Positions 1 to 8,253 of a stretch of 34,770 bases of DNA are shown in pieces; positions within the stretch are counted from its first letter, which is position 1; every line of letters starts with the position of its first letter. The notes beneath the pieces were generated by a model that worked only from the letters and a program-made list of their open reading frames with translations, did no database searches and was not told where the DNA came from. The translations under genes and the position numbers were made by a program. This DNA is from an uncultured Alphaproteobacteria bacterium (GTDB taxonomy: Bacteria; Pseudomonadota; Alphaproteobacteria; Rhizobiales; Aestuariivirgaceae), in NCBI GenBank assembly GCA_937872985.1, contig CALMUW010000104.1:1-34770 (forward strand), read 5' to 3'.

Positions 1-60
1 TCACAGATGATTTGTGAACCCCTCTCGACTCACCTCGACCATCCGATGCTCTAGCGCGGA

Positions 61-157
61 ATGCGCTTTGATTGCAGCAAAGCGCCCGCTCTAACTTATT
101 GATGGCGAGCAACTTTTCTGACTTTTGACGATTCCGTCAAAAACTCAGGTTGCTCTA
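61..157 (+). repeat. Dispersed two-hairpin element, copy 1
   Basis: Hairpin A has arms GCGCTTTG (63-70) and CAAAGCGC (78-85). A linker containing CTAACTTATTGATGGC (91-106) leads to hairpin B (107-155), whose outer arms are GAGCAAC and GTTGCTC and whose inner arms are CTGACTTTTGACG and CGTCAAAAACTCAG. Related copies lie at 11203-11300, 28141-28191 and 28831-28926, all in the same orientation. The right end (CTCTA) contains the stop codon of gloB on the minus strand. The architecture (palindrome, CTAACTT linker, second palindrome) resembles the mosaic intergenic elements of rhizobia (RIME-like); that family link is from memory. Confidence 0.8.
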
Positions 158-931
158 ACCGCGAAAGCCATCCTTGCGCTGGCGCAGGGCGGCGAAGACC
201 TCCATGTCGCGCGCCTGCATCATGCCCAGGGTGGCGCGAATTTCCGGTGAGCTGGCGCGCAGGAAGGGATTGGCGGCGCGTTCGGCGGCAATGGTGGAAG
301 GCGGCGCCAGCACGCCTTCGGCCTTCCACATTGCAAATTCCGCCATGCGCGCCTGCAGGGCGGCGTTGTCGGGTTCCACCGACAGGGCGAAACGGGCATT
401 GCTCCAGCCATAGTCATGGCCGCAGAGCACCAGTGTCTCCGCCGGCAGGGTGGCGAACTGCGTGACGGCATAGAACATCTCGGTCAAGGTGCCCTCGAAC
501 ACCCGGCCACAGCCCAGCGCGAACAGCGTGTCGCCGGAGAGCACCAGTTTTTCCTGGGGCAGGTAATAGGCGACATGGCCCTGGGTGTGGCCGGGACAGG
601 CGAGAACCTCGATCACCCGCCCGGCGAGAGAAAAGCGGCTGCCGCCCGCCACGGTCTGGTTGAGACCGGGGATTTTCTCTTCCTCCGCCGCCGGTCCGAT
701 GATGCGGCAGCCGAATTCCGCCTGAAGGGCGGCATTGCCGGCCACATGGTCGGCGTGGTGGTGGGTGACCAGAATGTGGGTCAGCGTCCAGCCCTTGTGG
801 CGCAGTGCCGCCGTGATGGCCGGGGCCTCGGGCGCATCCACGGCCATGGTCACGCCGGTTGCCGCATCGTGCAGCAGGTGGCCGTAATTGTCGTCGCGGC
901 AGCGGAAGGAATGACGTTCGAGGGCGGGCAT
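155..931 (-). CDS. gloB: Hydroxyacylglutathione hydrolase (glyoxalase II)
   Basis: 258 residues, the usual glyoxalase II length. It hydrolyses S-D-lactoylglutathione to D-lactate and glutathione, the second step of methylglyoxal detoxification in the cytosol. The metallo-beta-lactamase signature THHHADH is at residues 56-62. Further metal ligands lie in CPGHTQGH and SGDTLF, and the family motifs CGRVFEGT and NPFLR follow toward the C-terminus. The start ATG is at 931, 56 bp from the divergent methyltransferase gene. The stop codon TAG (155-157) lies inside the right end of hairpin element copy 1, so transcription runs straight into that hairpin, which may serve as the 3' end of the mRNA. Glyoxalase II is distinguished from other MBL hydrolases by the C-terminal NPFLR region. 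The call is firm. Confidence 0.95.
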   Translation of the reverse strand: MPALERHSFRCRDDNYGHLLHDAATGVTMAVDAPEAPAITAALRHKGWTLTHILVTHHHADHVAGNAALQAEFGCRIIGPAAEEEKIPGLNQTVAGGSRFSLAGRVIEVLACPGHTQGHVAYYLPQEKLVLSGDTLFALGCGRVFEGTLTEMFYAVTQFATLPAETLVLCGHDYGWSNARFALSVEPDNAALQARMAEFAMWKAEGVLAPPSTIAAERAANPFLRASSPEIRATLGMMQARDMEVFAALRQRKDGFRG

Positions 932-950
932 GGCGGTCCGGGGATGGGGG

Positions 951-981
951 TTGTGAAGGCCTTGGCATTTCAGTCTATGAT
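951..981 (+). promoter_or_regulatory. Candidate promoter of the methyltransferase gene, leaderless geometry
   Basis: A good -10 hexamer TATGAT is at 976-981, and a weak -35 TTGTGA at 951-956 (19-bp spacer). The start codon follows only six bases after the -10, so the predicted transcription start coincides with ATG 988 and the mRNA would be leaderless. No well-spaced Shine-Dalgarno sequence is present. This is inference from sequence only. Confidence 0.4.
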
Positions 982-987
982 GAGGCC

Positions 988-1722
988 ATGCAGGGGATCA
1001 ACCTCAGAGCCTTCTATCAAAGTCCGCTCGGCGAAACGACGCGCCAGCTTCTGGCGGCGCGCCTCGGCCCGCTCTTGCCCCGGGCGCGCGATGCGGTGGT
1101 GCTGGGCCTGGGCCATGCCGAACCCTATCTGACGGCGGCGGCCTGCGGCGAGGCCATCACCCTGGCGCTGGCCCCGGCGCGGCTTGGCGCCTCGCCCTGG
1201 CCCGAGGGTGAGGCCAACCGCAGCGCGCTGGTGGATGAGCTGGACCTGCCCCTGGGGGAAAGCGTCGTCGATGTGGTCCTGGTGGTGCACGGGCTGGAGA
1301 TTTCCGACAGCCCGGAGGACATGCTGCACGAGGTGTGGCGGGTGCTGGCGCCGCAGGGACGGCTGGTGCTGGTGGCGCCCAACCGCAGCGGCATGTGGTC
1401 GAGCCGGGATGCCTCGCCCTTCGGCCATGGCCAGCCCTTTTCGCGGCCGCAATTATCACGGCTGCTGAACGAGGCGCAGTTTTCCATCACCCGCTTCGAC
1501 CATGCCCTCTTCCTGCCGCCGTCGGCCCATGGCCTCATGCAGCGGCTGGCGCGCGTGGTGGAATGGCTGGGCGGGGTGCTGTGGCCCTCGGCCTCGGGGG
1601 TCACGGTGGTGGAGGCGGTGAAACAGGTCTATGCCTTTGCGCCGGCGCGGCGCAAGCGCCGCTTCATGCCGCAGTTGCCGCCGGTCCTGAGCCCGCAACC
1701 GGTGCGGCGCGAGCCTTCCTGA
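988..1722 (+). CDS. Class I SAM-dependent methyltransferase, Methyltransf_11 type
   Basis: 244 residues. The SAM-binding region is at VVLGLGHAEPYL (37-48), a motif I variant. The fold continues with VVDVVLVVHGLEI (93-105), EVWRVLAPQGRLVLVAPN (about 115-132), and a C-terminal proline- and arginine-rich tail. The frame is open further upstream, but the start at 988 is preferred because it begins the conserved domain and lies outside the divergent gloB gene. The substrate cannot be read from the sequence. The gene sits head-to-head with gloB, an arrangement I recall as common in alphaproteobacteria, and 81 bp before the chorismate mutase operon. The family call is secure; the function is unknown. 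Confidence 0.85.
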   Translation: MQGINLRAFYQSPLGETTRQLLAARLGPLLPRARDAVVLGLGHAEPYLTAAACGEAITLALAPARLGASPWPEGEANRSALVDELDLPLGESVVDVVLVVHGLEISDSPEDMLHEVWRVLAPQGRLVLVAPNRSGMWSSRDASPFGHGQPFSRPQLSRLLNEAQFSITRFDHALFLPPSAHGLMQRLARVVEWLGGVLWPSASGVTVVEAVKQVYAFAPARRKRRFMPQLPPVLSPQPVRREPS

Positions 1723-1803
1723 CTTCGCCCAAAGCCGCTTTGCTTTTGCCCCCTGCCGCCGTTATGAAGGTCGGCGGGAACGGCAGGGCAGGAACGAGGC
1801 GGC

Positions 1804-2595
1804 ATGAGCAGCGCCGACAATAATCAATCCATTCTGGAAGAGGCCCGGCGCGAGATCGACGCGCTCGATGAAGGTCTGCTCAACCTGCTGGAAATGCGCT
1901 TCGACTGCGTGGCCCGGGTGCGCGCCGCCAAGGGCGGCAACGGCCAGGGAACGCCCGTGCGGCCGGAGCGCGAGGCCTTCATCCTGCGCCGTCTCCTCGC
2001 CCGCGCGGTGCAGGGCAGCGTGCCGCCGGATCTGGTGGTGCGCCTGTGGCGGGCCATCATGGCCGAGGCCAGCCTGGCCCAGGCCCCCATCACCCTTCAT
2101 GTCAGCCGCCGCTTTGCCCAGACGGCGGGCAACCGGCTGCGCCTGCGCGATTACTTCGGCACCATGGCGGTGGAGGACTACCGCGACGAGGCCCAGGCCC
2201 TCTATCAGATCGAGGCCAACCCCACCGACCTTTGCGTGGTGGAAACCGAGGCCCCGTGGATTGAGCCCTTCCTTGAGGGCAAGGCGGGCCGGGCGCAGGT
2301 GATTGCGGTTCTGCCCTTCCTCAAGACCGAGGCCATGCCGCGGCTTCTGGTTCTGGGCCATGCCCGGGCGGTCGCCACGGGCGAGGATGAAACCCTCATC
2401 ATCAGCGACGGCAAGCTGCCGCGCGATTTCACCCCCGCCCCGCGCTGGGAGGCGAAGGTCGGCCCGCGCCGCCTGTCCAGCCTGCCGGGCTTCCTGTCGG
2501 AACATGAAAGCCCGCTGGTGTCGCTCATGCGCTCCAATCCCGGCTTGCATTTGCGGGTGGCCGGGCGCTATCCCAGCCCCTTCGAGGTGGTCTGA
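1804..2595 (+). CDS. Chorismate mutase (AroQ type) with a prephenate-dehydratase-like C-terminal domain
   Basis: 263 residues. Residues about 8-95 form an all-helical AroQ chorismate mutase domain ([20 protein letters not shown], later [13 protein letters not shown]), which converts chorismate to prephenate. Residues about 96-263 resemble the prephenate dehydratase fold: [19 protein letters not shown] (181-199) looks like the segment that runs into the ACT domain in PheA. The position normally held by the catalytic Thr of the T-R-F motif reads M-P-R (178-180), so dehydratase activity is doubtful. Its stop overlaps the hisC start by one base (TGATG). It heads an aroQ-hisC-tyrC operon for tyrosine synthesis. 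A weak promoter (TTGCTT, 16 bp, TTATGA) lies in the 81-bp gap upstream. Confidence 0.8.
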   Translation: MSSADNNQSILEEARREIDALDEGLLNLLEMRFDCVARVRAAKGGNGQGTPVRPEREAFILRRLLARAVQGSVPPDLVVRLWRAIMAEASLAQAPITLHVSRRFAQTAGNRLRLRDYFGTMAVEDYRDEAQALYQIEANPTDLCVVETEAPWIEPFLEGKAGRAQVIAVLPFLKTEAMPRLLVLGHARAVATGEDETLIISDGKLPRDFTPAPRWEAKVGPRRLSSLPGFLSEHESPLVSLMRSNPGLHLRVAGRYPSPFEVV

Positions 2596-3692
2596 TGTCA
2601 TCAGCAAAAGCGGCGGCGCCGGAACCCAGGCCCGGCATTCTCACCATTCACCCCTATGTGCCCGGCAAGTCCGGCGCCAAGGGGCAGAAGGTGCACAAGC
2701 TCTCGTCCAATGAATCCCCCCTGGGGGCCTCGCCCGCGGCGGTGGCGGCCTTCCAGGGCGAGGCGGCAAAGCTCGCGCTCTATCCCGATGGCGCGGCAAC
2801 GCGGCTGCGCGAGGCCATTGCCCGGCGCTACGGACTGAAGGCCGAGCACATCGTCTGCGGCGCCGGCTCGGACGAATTGCTCCAGCTTCTGGCCCATGCC
2901 TATCTCGGCCCGGGCGACGAGGCGATCTATTCGCAATATGGCTTTCTGGTCTATCCCATCGCCATTGCGTCCAACGGGGCCACCGCCGTGGTGGCGCCGG
3001 AGACGGACTTCACCGCCGATGTCGACGCCATTCTGGCGCGGGTGACGGAGAAGACCAGAATGGTCTTCCTCGCCAATCCCAACAATCCCACCGGCACCTA
3101 TCTGCCCTTCAGCGAGATCAAGCGGCTGCATCAGGGCCTGCCGCCGCATGTGGTGCTGGTGCTTGATGCGGCCTATGCCGAATATGTGAGGCGCAACGAC
3201 TATGAGGCGGGCATCGCGCTGGTGGCCACCTCCAGAAACGTGGTGATGACGCGCACCTTCTCGAAGATTCACGGGCTTGCGGCGCTGCGGCTCGGCTGGG
3301 CCTATTGCCCGGAGGCCATCGCCGACGTGCTGAACCGCATTCGCGGCCCCTTCAACCTGTCGGCACCGGCCATCGCGGCAGGGGCGGCGGCCATGGAGGA
3401 CCATGGCTTTGTCGAGCGGGCCGTGCTGCACAACGAACGCTGGCTTGCCATTCTCGCCACCGAGATCGGCAAGCTCGGCCTGAAGGTCACCCCCAGTGTG
3501 GGCAATTTCCTGCTGGTGCATTTCCCGCCGGAGGACGGGGGCGCGGCCGCGGCCGATGCCTATCTGAGCGAGCGCGGCCTGATCCTGCGCCGCATGGATG
3601 CCTATGGCCTGCCCAACGCGCTCCGCCTGTCGGTTGGCAGCGAGGAGGCCAACCGCGCCGTGCTGGAGGCGCTGCGGGATTACTGGATATGA
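2595..3692 (+). CDS. hisC: Histidinol-phosphate / aromatic aminotransferase
   Basis: 365 residues, a normal HisC length, fold type I PLP enzyme. The cofactor lysine is K224 in [22 protein letters not shown] (161-167) and DAAYAEY (191-197) are further PLP-site motifs. The annotated reaction is histidinol phosphate with 2-oxoglutarate, but placement between chorismate mutase and prephenate dehydrogenase suggests it also transaminates prephenate or 4-hydroxyphenylpyruvate. HisC linked to TyrC with such dual use is known from Zymomonas mobilis. ATG 2595 overlaps the upstream stop by one base, and its own stop overlaps tyrC by four bases (ATGA), so the three genes are translationally coupled. Confidence 0.93.
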   Translation: MSSAKAAAPEPRPGILTIHPYVPGKSGAKGQKVHKLSSNESPLGASPAAVAAFQGEAAKLALYPDGAATRLREAIARRYGLKAEHIVCGAGSDELLQLLAHAYLGPGDEAIYSQYGFLVYPIAIASNGATAVVAPETDFTADVDAILARVTEKTRMVFLANPNNPTGTYLPFSEIKRLHQGLPPHVVLVLDAAYAEYVRRNDYEAGIALVATSRNVVMTRTFSKIHGLAALRLGWAYCPEAIADVLNRIRGPFNLSAPAIAAGAAAMEDHGFVERAVLHNERWLAILATEIGKLGLKVTPSVGNFLLVHFPPEDGGAAAADAYLSERGLILRRMDAYGLPNALRLSVGSEEANRAVLEALRDYWI

Positions 3693-4612
3693 CCGTCATG
3701 TTTGAGCGCGTGGCGCTGATCGGGCTTGGCCTCATCGGGTCGTCGCTGTCGCATGTCATGCGGCGCGAGCGCCTCACTCGGCACATCGCGGGCCACGCCA
3801 GAAGCGCGGCGACGCTGACCCAGGCGGGCGCGCTGGGGCTGGCCGATTCCCTGCACAGCACGGCGGCGGCGGCGGTGAGAGATGCCGATCTGGTCATTCT
3901 CTGTGTGCCGGTGGGGGCCCTGGGCGCGGTGGCGCAGGAGATCGGGCCGCAATTGAAGCCGGGGGCCATCCTCACGGACGTGGGTTCGGTCAAGGGGGCG
4001 GTCATCCGCGATGTGCGCCCCCATGTGCCCGAGGGCGTGCATTTCATTCCGGGCCACCCCATTGCGGGCACCGAACAGTCGGGACCGGCGTCGGGCTTTG
4101 CCGAATTGTTCCAGAACCGCTGGTGCATCCTGACGCCGCTGCCGGACAGCGCTGCCGCCATGGTGAAGCGGCTCGAAGCTTTCTGGCAGGCGTGCGGGTC
4201 GAATGTCGAGATCATGGAGCCGGAGCACCATGATCTGGTGCTGGCCATCACCAGCCATCTGCCGCACCTCATTGCCTACAACACCGTTGCCACCGCCGCC
4301 GATCTGGAGAAGGTGACCAACAGCGAGGTCATCAAATATTCGGCGGGCGGCTTCCGCGACTTCACCCGCATCGCCGCCTCCGATCCCGTCATGTGGCGCG
4401 ATGTCTTTCTGAACAACCGCGATGCGGTCCTGGAAATGCTGGGGCGCTTCTCGGAGGATCTGTCGGCCCTGCAACGCGCCATCCGCTGGGGCGATGGCGA
4501 GACGCTCTACCGGCTCTTCGACCGGGCGCGCTCGATCCGCAAGAGCATCATCGCGGCGGGCCAGGAAACGCCGCTGCCCAACTTCGGGCGCAACCAGAAG
4601 CCGGAAGGCTGA
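3689..4612 (+). CDS. tyrC: Prephenate / cyclohexadienyl dehydrogenase
   Basis: 307 residues. The Rossmann NAD(P)-binding motif GLGLIGSS is at residues 12-19, and the prephenate dehydrogenase signature [10 protein letters not shown] at 123-132 carries the conserved active-site His. A helical dimerisation domain follows ([19 protein letters not shown] and onward). The enzyme oxidatively decarboxylates prephenate to 4-hydroxyphenylpyruvate, or arogenate to tyrosine. The start ATG 3689 overlaps the hisC stop (ATGA); a second ATG at 3698 is also possible. No C-terminal ACT domain is present, so allosteric tyrosine control through ACT is unlikely. It is the last gene of the aromatic operon proper, followed five bases later by a ChaC-like gene. 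Confidence 0.92.
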   Translation: MTVMFERVALIGLGLIGSSLSHVMRRERLTRHIAGHARSAATLTQAGALGLADSLHSTAAAAVRDADLVILCVPVGALGAVAQEIGPQLKPGAILTDVGSVKGAVIRDVRPHVPEGVHFIPGHPIAGTEQSGPASGFAELFQNRWCILTPLPDSAAAMVKRLEAFWQACGSNVEIMEPEHHDLVLAITSHLPHLIAYNTVATAADLEKVTNSEVIKYSAGGFRDFTRIAASDPVMWRDVFLNNRDAVLEMLGRFSEDLSALQRAIRWGDGETLYRLFDRARSIRKSIIAAGQETPLPNFGRNQKPEG

Positions 4613-4616
4613 GGTT

Positions 4617-5135
4617 ATGGGGCGGGGCCGCTGGGTCTTTGCCTATGGCTCGCTCATGTGGCAGCCGGACATTCCGCATCGCCGGGCGGTGTCGGCGGTT
4701 CTGCCGGGCTATCACCGGGCCTTGTGCGTCAAGTCGGTGGTCTATCGCGGAACGCCGGACGCACCGGGCCTGGTGCTGGGCTTGCAGCGCGGCGGCCAGT
4801 GCGAAGGGGTGGCGCTCGAGGTTGACGATGCCGCCTGGGAAGAAGTGCTGTCATCCCTGCGCCAGCGCGAACAGCCCAATCGGGTCTATGTGGAGCGCTG
4901 GCTCCCGATACAGGATAGGGCCGATGGCAGGTTGCGCGAGGCCCTGGCCTTTGTCGCGGACACCACCCATGCGCAATATGCGGGCGACCTGACGGAAGCG
5001 GAAACCCTTGATCTTCTCCGCACCGGCCGGGGGTCGCGCGGCACGGCGGCGGATTATCTGACGAGCACGCTGGCCCATCTCCGGGCGCTGGGCATCCATG
5101 ATGCGGCGCTGGAGCGTGTGGCCTCTCTCATCTGA
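4617..5135 (+). CDS. ChaC-like gamma-glutamylcyclotransferase
   Basis: 172 residues. The substrate-binding loop YGSLMW (10-15) and the LRQREQ segment (81-86, with the likely catalytic Glu85) followed by YVERWLPI match the ChaC family. ChaC enzymes act on glutathione to give 5-oxoproline and Cys-Gly. The start ATG 4617 is chosen because it begins the conserved WVFAYGSL strand and lies four bases after the tyrC stop; the open frame upstream is inside tyrC. Co-transcription with the tyrosine genes is likely from spacing, though no pathway link is evident. The gene converges on the 152-residue minus-strand gene, whose stop lies five bases away. Confidence 0.88.
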   Translation: MGRGRWVFAYGSLMWQPDIPHRRAVSAVLPGYHRALCVKSVVYRGTPDAPGLVLGLQRGGQCEGVALEVDDAAWEEVLSSLRQREQPNRVYVERWLPIQDRADGRLREALAFVADTTHAQYAGDLTEAETLDLLRTGRGSRGTAADYLTSTLAHLRALGIHDAALERVASLI

Positions 5136-5140
5136 GGAGA

Positions 5141-5599
5141 TCAGCCGAAGGCCAGTTCGGTCTGCCGGGGGGCCAGCGGGGGCCGGGCGCGGGGGGGCAT
5201 GAAGGGCGTCACCCTCTCGTTCTCGTGGCAACCGGCCAGAGCGCTCTTGGCCTCCGGGGCAAAGGCGCGGTGCAGGTCGGCCAGAATATCCGAGGCCGAG
5301 GCCGGGTCGCGCGCCAGCAGATGGACGTGAATCTCATCGAGATCGAGGCCGGAGAACAGGGGCTGGGCCACACCGAAGCCCGACGGGGCCAGAAAGCGGC
5401 CGAGAATGACGGCGCGGCGCGCGGCCCCCTCGCGGCGCACGCCGACATAGATGGCGCCGGGCAGGGGCGGACAATTGCCGGGCTCATAGATGGTGTGAAT
5501 GTATTTCCGGCCCGAGGCGCCCTGCCAATACCAGAAGCGGTCGGCAAGACCGAGGTCGGGCGCCAGTTCGGCGGTGATGGGGTGGCCCTGAAGGTTCAT
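5141..5599 (-). CDS. Conserved protein of unknown function, predicted SOS (LexA) controlled
   Basis: 152 residues from ATG 5599. I do not recognise a named domain. The conserved-looking core is FWYWQGASGRKYIHTIYEP (22-40) followed by CPPLPGAIYVGVRR (43-56); similar hypothetical proteins occur in rhizobia (recollection). No signal peptide or membrane segment is seen, so it is probably cytosolic. The C-terminus RQTELAFG contains QTELAF (146-151), which loosely fits a sliding-clamp-binding hexapeptide (Q-x-x-L-x-F). A TTG start twelve codons upstream would overlap the promoter, so it is rejected. The gene follows nrdJ by 56 bp but has its own promoter with two LexA-type boxes. The -10 ends seven bases before the ATG, implying a leaderless mRNA. 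A role in DNA repair or damage tolerance is inference from regulation alone. Confidence 0.8.
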   Translation of the reverse strand: MNLQGHPITAELAPDLGLADRFWYWQGASGRKYIHTIYEPGNCPPLPGAIYVGVRREGAARRAVILGRFLAPSGFGVAQPLFSGLDLDEIHVHLLARDPASASDILADLHRAFAPEAKSALAGCHENERVTPFMPPRARPPLAPRQTELAFG

Positions 5600-5601
5600 G
5601 G

Positions 5602-5616
5602 GAACGAATATAGAAC
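5602..5616 (-). promoter_or_regulatory. LexA box 1 (over the -10)
   Basis: On the + strand the sequence is GAAC-N7-GAAC (GTTC-N7-GTTC on the minus strand), the direct-repeat LexA operator of alphaproteobacteria. It covers the -10 hexamer TATATT (minus strand, 5607-5612) of the downstream 152-residue gene. A bound repressor would block RNA polymerase. Confidence 0.75.
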
Positions 5617-5635
5617 AAGCAGGAATGTTCGTCAA
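5607..5635 (-). promoter_or_regulatory. Sigma-70 promoter of the SOS-type gene
   Basis: Minus strand: -35 TTGACG (5630-5635), 17-bp spacer, -10 TATATT (5607-5612). This is among the best housekeeping promoters in the window. The predicted start point, about 5599-5601, coincides with ATG 5599, so the transcript would have essentially no leader. Confidence 0.75.
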
Positions 5636-5641
5636 TCGTTC
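5627..5641 (-). promoter_or_regulatory. LexA box 2 (over the -35)
   Basis: GTTC-N7-GTTC on the + strand, the same operator type as box 1. It overlaps the -35 hexamer. Box starts are 25 bp apart, so the two boxes bracket the promoter from -35 to -10. It lies between the nrdJ stop (5656) and the downstream gene. Confidence 0.75.
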
Positions 5642-5655
5642 TTTTCAGCTGACGG

Positions 5656-7470
5656 TCAGCCGCAGAGGGCGGTGCCGCAGGACAGGCAGGTGGTGCAGCC
5701 CTCGGCGGCGGCAATGTCAGAGGAACCGCAGGCGGGGCAGCGGGTGCGCGCCGGTTCGCTCACGGGGGCGGTGAGAATGGCGCCGGTCACGTCATTGGGC
5801 CGGAAGGTGGTGCAGCCTTTGAGGCCGAGGCGATGGGCCTGGGCATAGACATCCTGAAAGGCGGCAAAGGGCAGGTCGGCGGGAACATTGATGGTCTTGG
5901 AAATGGAACTGTCGACCTGGGGCTGGAGCGCGGCCTGCATGGCGAGGTGATCGGCTGGCTGAAGATCGTTCACGGTGACGAAGCTTTCCGGCAGCGGTTT
6001 GTCACCATGAAGCCGCCGCCATTCGGCCACGGCGAAATCGGTGAGGTGTTCGACCCGGAAGCTGCCATCGGCCAGGCGGACGCGGCGCTCATGCTCCAGG
6101 CTGAAGATGGGTTCAACGCCGCTCGAGACATTGCCCGCCAGAAGCGAAATGGTGCCGGTGGGGGCGATGGACGTGAGCAGCCCGTTGCGCAGGCCGCTGG
6201 CGGCGATCATGGCGCGGATGTCGCCCGGCAGCGCCTGGCCATAGGGGGTGGCGAGATAGCGTTCGGCATTGAACAGCGGGAAGACGCCCTTTTCCACAGC
6301 AAGCTCGGACGATGCCGCGAATGCCGCCTGGGTGATGGTCTTCATCCACCGGGCGGCCGTGGCGGCGGCCTCCGGCCTGCCATAGGTGAGGCCGAGCATG
6401 GCCAGCGCATCGGCGAGGCCCGTGATGCCCAGACCCATGCGGCGCTTGGCCAGGGCCTCGGCGCGCTGCTCGGCCAGGGGATAGCGCGACACGCCGATGA
6501 TATTATCGAGGAAGCGCACGGCAAGGCGGGCGCTGTCGGCCAGGTGTGTCTCATCGAGACTGGCCGTGGCGGTGAAGGGCTGACGCACGAAGCGCGTGAG
6601 GTTGAGGGAACCCAAAAGGCAGGCACCATAGGGCGGCAGCGGCTGCTCGCCGCAGGGGTTGGTGCAGGAAATGGTCTCGCAATAGCTGAGGGGATTGGCG
6701 GCGTTCACCCGGTCGATGAAGATGACGCCGGGTTCCGCCGCCTCATAGGTGGCGCGCATGATGGCCTGCCACAGGGCGGCGGCCTTCACCGTGCGAAACA
6801 CTTCACCGCCGAAGATCAGCGGCCAGTCGGCGTCGGCCGCCACCGCCGCCATGAAGGCATCGGTCACCAGCACCGACAGATTGAAATTGCGCAGGCGGTC
6901 GCCCCGGCGCTTGGCGGCGATGAAGTCCTCGATGTCGGGGTGGTCGCAGCGCAGGGTGCCCATCATGGCGCCGCGCCGGGCCCCCGCCGCCATGATGGTG
7001 CGGCACATGGCGTCCCACACTTCCATGAAGCTGACGGGGCCGGAGGCCTCCGCGCCGGTGCCGTGGACGAGGGCACCCCGGGGACGCAGGGTCGAGAAAT
7101 CATGGCCGATGCCGCCGCCCTGCTGCAGGGTCTGGGCCGCTTCCTTGAGGGCGGTGAAGATCCCGGCGGTGGAGTCCTCGATCGTCCCCATCACAAAACA
7201 ATTGAACAGGGTGACGGCCCGTCCCGTGCCGGCCCCGGCAAGAATCCGCCCGGCGGGGAGAAAGCGGAGGTCGGCCAGGAGATCGCCGAAGGCCTGTTCC
7301 CAATGGCCGCGCTGGCCTGCTTCCTCCTGGGCGGCGGCGGCCCGGGCAACGCGGCTCAGCGTGTCGGAAAGTGAGGATTCCGCGCCCTCGGGCCAGCGGT
7401 ATTTCATCTCCCAGATGCCTTGGGAAATGGCGGGAAGGTCGGGCAGGGGCTTGGCCATGGGACGCAGCAT
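5656..7470 (-). CDS. nrdJ: Adenosylcobalamin-dependent (class II) ribonucleotide reductase
   Basis: 604 residues, a compact class II enzyme. It reduces ribonucleotides to deoxyribonucleotides using a thiyl radical generated from adenosylcobalamin. Visible are FNCF (89-92, redox cysteine), NPCGEQPLPPYGACLLGSLNL (from 271, with the catalytic cysteine in NPCGE), APTGTISLLAGNVSSGVEP, and a cysteine-rich C-terminus (about 578-603, four CxxC-like pairs) that probably binds zinc and relays thioredoxin electrons. ATG 7470 is used; ATG 7458 (MAKPLPD) is an alternative. It follows plsC by 24 bp and likely shares the ftsE-ftsX-plsC transcript. The PduO-type adenosyltransferase at 21751-22338 would supply its cofactor. 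No cobalamin riboswitch is seen upstream. Confidence 0.93.
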   Translation of the reverse strand: MLRPMAKPLPDLPAISQGIWEMKYRWPEGAESSLSDTLSRVARAAAAQEEAGQRGHWEQAFGDLLADLRFLPAGRILAGAGTGRAVTLFNCFVMGTIEDSTAGIFTALKEAAQTLQQGGGIGHDFSTLRPRGALVHGTGAEASGPVSFMEVWDAMCRTIMAAGARRGAMMGTLRCDHPDIEDFIAAKRRGDRLRNFNLSVLVTDAFMAAVAADADWPLIFGGEVFRTVKAAALWQAIMRATYEAAEPGVIFIDRVNAANPLSYCETISCTNPCGEQPLPPYGACLLGSLNLTRFVRQPFTATASLDETHLADSARLAVRFLDNIIGVSRYPLAEQRAEALAKRRMGLGITGLADALAMLGLTYGRPEAAATAARWMKTITQAAFAASSELAVEKGVFPLFNAERYLATPYGQALPGDIRAMIAASGLRNGLLTSIAPTGTISLLAGNVSSGVEPIFSLEHERRVRLADGSFRVEHLTDFAVAEWRRLHGDKPLPESFVTVNDLQPADHLAMQAALQPQVDSSISKTINVPADLPFAAFQDVYAQAHRLGLKGCTTFRPNDVTGAILTAPVSEPARTRCPACGSSDIAAAEGCTTCLSCGTALCG

Positions 7471-7494
7471 ACCGGCAAGAACGTCCGCTGTCGA

Positions 7495-8253
7495 TTAATT
7501 GTTCCCGTTCTGTTTCTTCGGTTCCGGCGGCTGCCAGGTGCTTCGCCCCTCCGCCACCAGATTCCGGGTGGAGGTTTCGATGGCCTGTTCCAGCCGGGCC
7601 TGAAAATCGCGGCGCGGCAGGCCGGGCGGAATGGCGGGCAGAAATTCCACCACGATGACGCCGGGATGGCGCAGGAACCTGCGCCGGGGCCAGAACAGCC
7701 CGGCATTGAGGCCGAAGGGCACGCAGGGCACATCAAGGGCGGCGTAGAGGGCGGCGGCCCCCGGCTTGTAATCGGGGGGGTCGTCCGGGGCGCGGCGGGT
7801 GCCCTCCGGCATGATGATGATCTGGCGGCCTGCGGCGCGTTCCTCCCGGGCGCGGGCGACAAGGCCGCGCAGGGCCGCCGATCCGGCGCTGCGTTCCACC
7901 GCGATCATGCGCAGCTTGCGGATATACCAGCCGAAGACCGGAATGAGGGTGAGTTCCTTCTTCAGGACCATGGCGGGATCATCGAAGAGGGTGAGCAGCG
8001 CGAAGGTCTCCCACAGGGACTGGTGCTTGCCCGCCACCAGCAGGGGGCCCTTGGGCACATGTTCCAGCCCGCGCACCGCCATGGCCGTGCCCGCCACCAC
8101 GCGCAGCTCCCAGAGCAAGAGGCGGCACAGGCCCTGCATGGCCTTGACGGCGGTGGCATGCGCCACCGGCAGCAGCACGATGCCCGCCAGGAACAACACC
8201 ACCAGTGTGAGATAGAAAAGGACGTTGAAGAGGAGGGAGCGCAGGATGGTCAC
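7495..8253 (-). CDS. plsC: 1-acyl-sn-glycerol-3-phosphate acyltransferase
   Basis: 252 residues. An N-terminal hydrophobic segment (about 5-35) anchors it to the inner membrane. The acyltransferase motifs are KHQSLWE (76-82, a His-x4-acid catalytic pair with Glu where Asp is usual; I recall this variant as typical of alphaproteobacterial homologues) and PEGTRR (149-154, phosphate binding). It makes phosphatidic acid from lysophosphatidic acid. The start is GTG at 8253, overlapping the ftsX stop (GTGA), so translation is coupled. It belongs to the ftsE-ftsX-plsC-nrdJ unit, linking envelope growth and division. Confidence 0.9.
   Translation of the reverse strand: MTILRSLLFNVLFYLTLVVLFLAGIVLLPVAHATAVKAMQGLCRLLLWELRVVAGTAMAVRGLEHVPKGPLLVAGKHQSLWETFALLTLFDDPAMVLKKELTLIPVFGWYIRKLRMIAVERSAGSAALRGLVARAREERAAGRQIIIMPEGTRRAPDDPPDYKPGAAALYAALDVPCVPFGLNAGLFWPRRRFLRHPGVIVVEFLPAIPPGLPRRDFQARLEQAIETSTRNLVAEGRSTWQPPEPKKQNGNN

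Noticed and set aside
1..17. CRP-type site TCACA-N7-TGTGA
   Set aside because: The half-sites are in the reverse order of the CRP consensus, the spacing is wrong, and no gene start is nearby.
5600..5635. TTG start adding twelve residues to the SOS-type protein
   Set aside because: That stretch is the promoter and LexA region itself (-35, -10 and both boxes), so it cannot be in the mRNA from that promoter.
7471..7494. Cobalamin riboswitch in front of nrdJ
   Set aside because: Only 24 bp separate it from plsC, and no B12-box-like sequence was seen there or upstream of the PduO-type gene.
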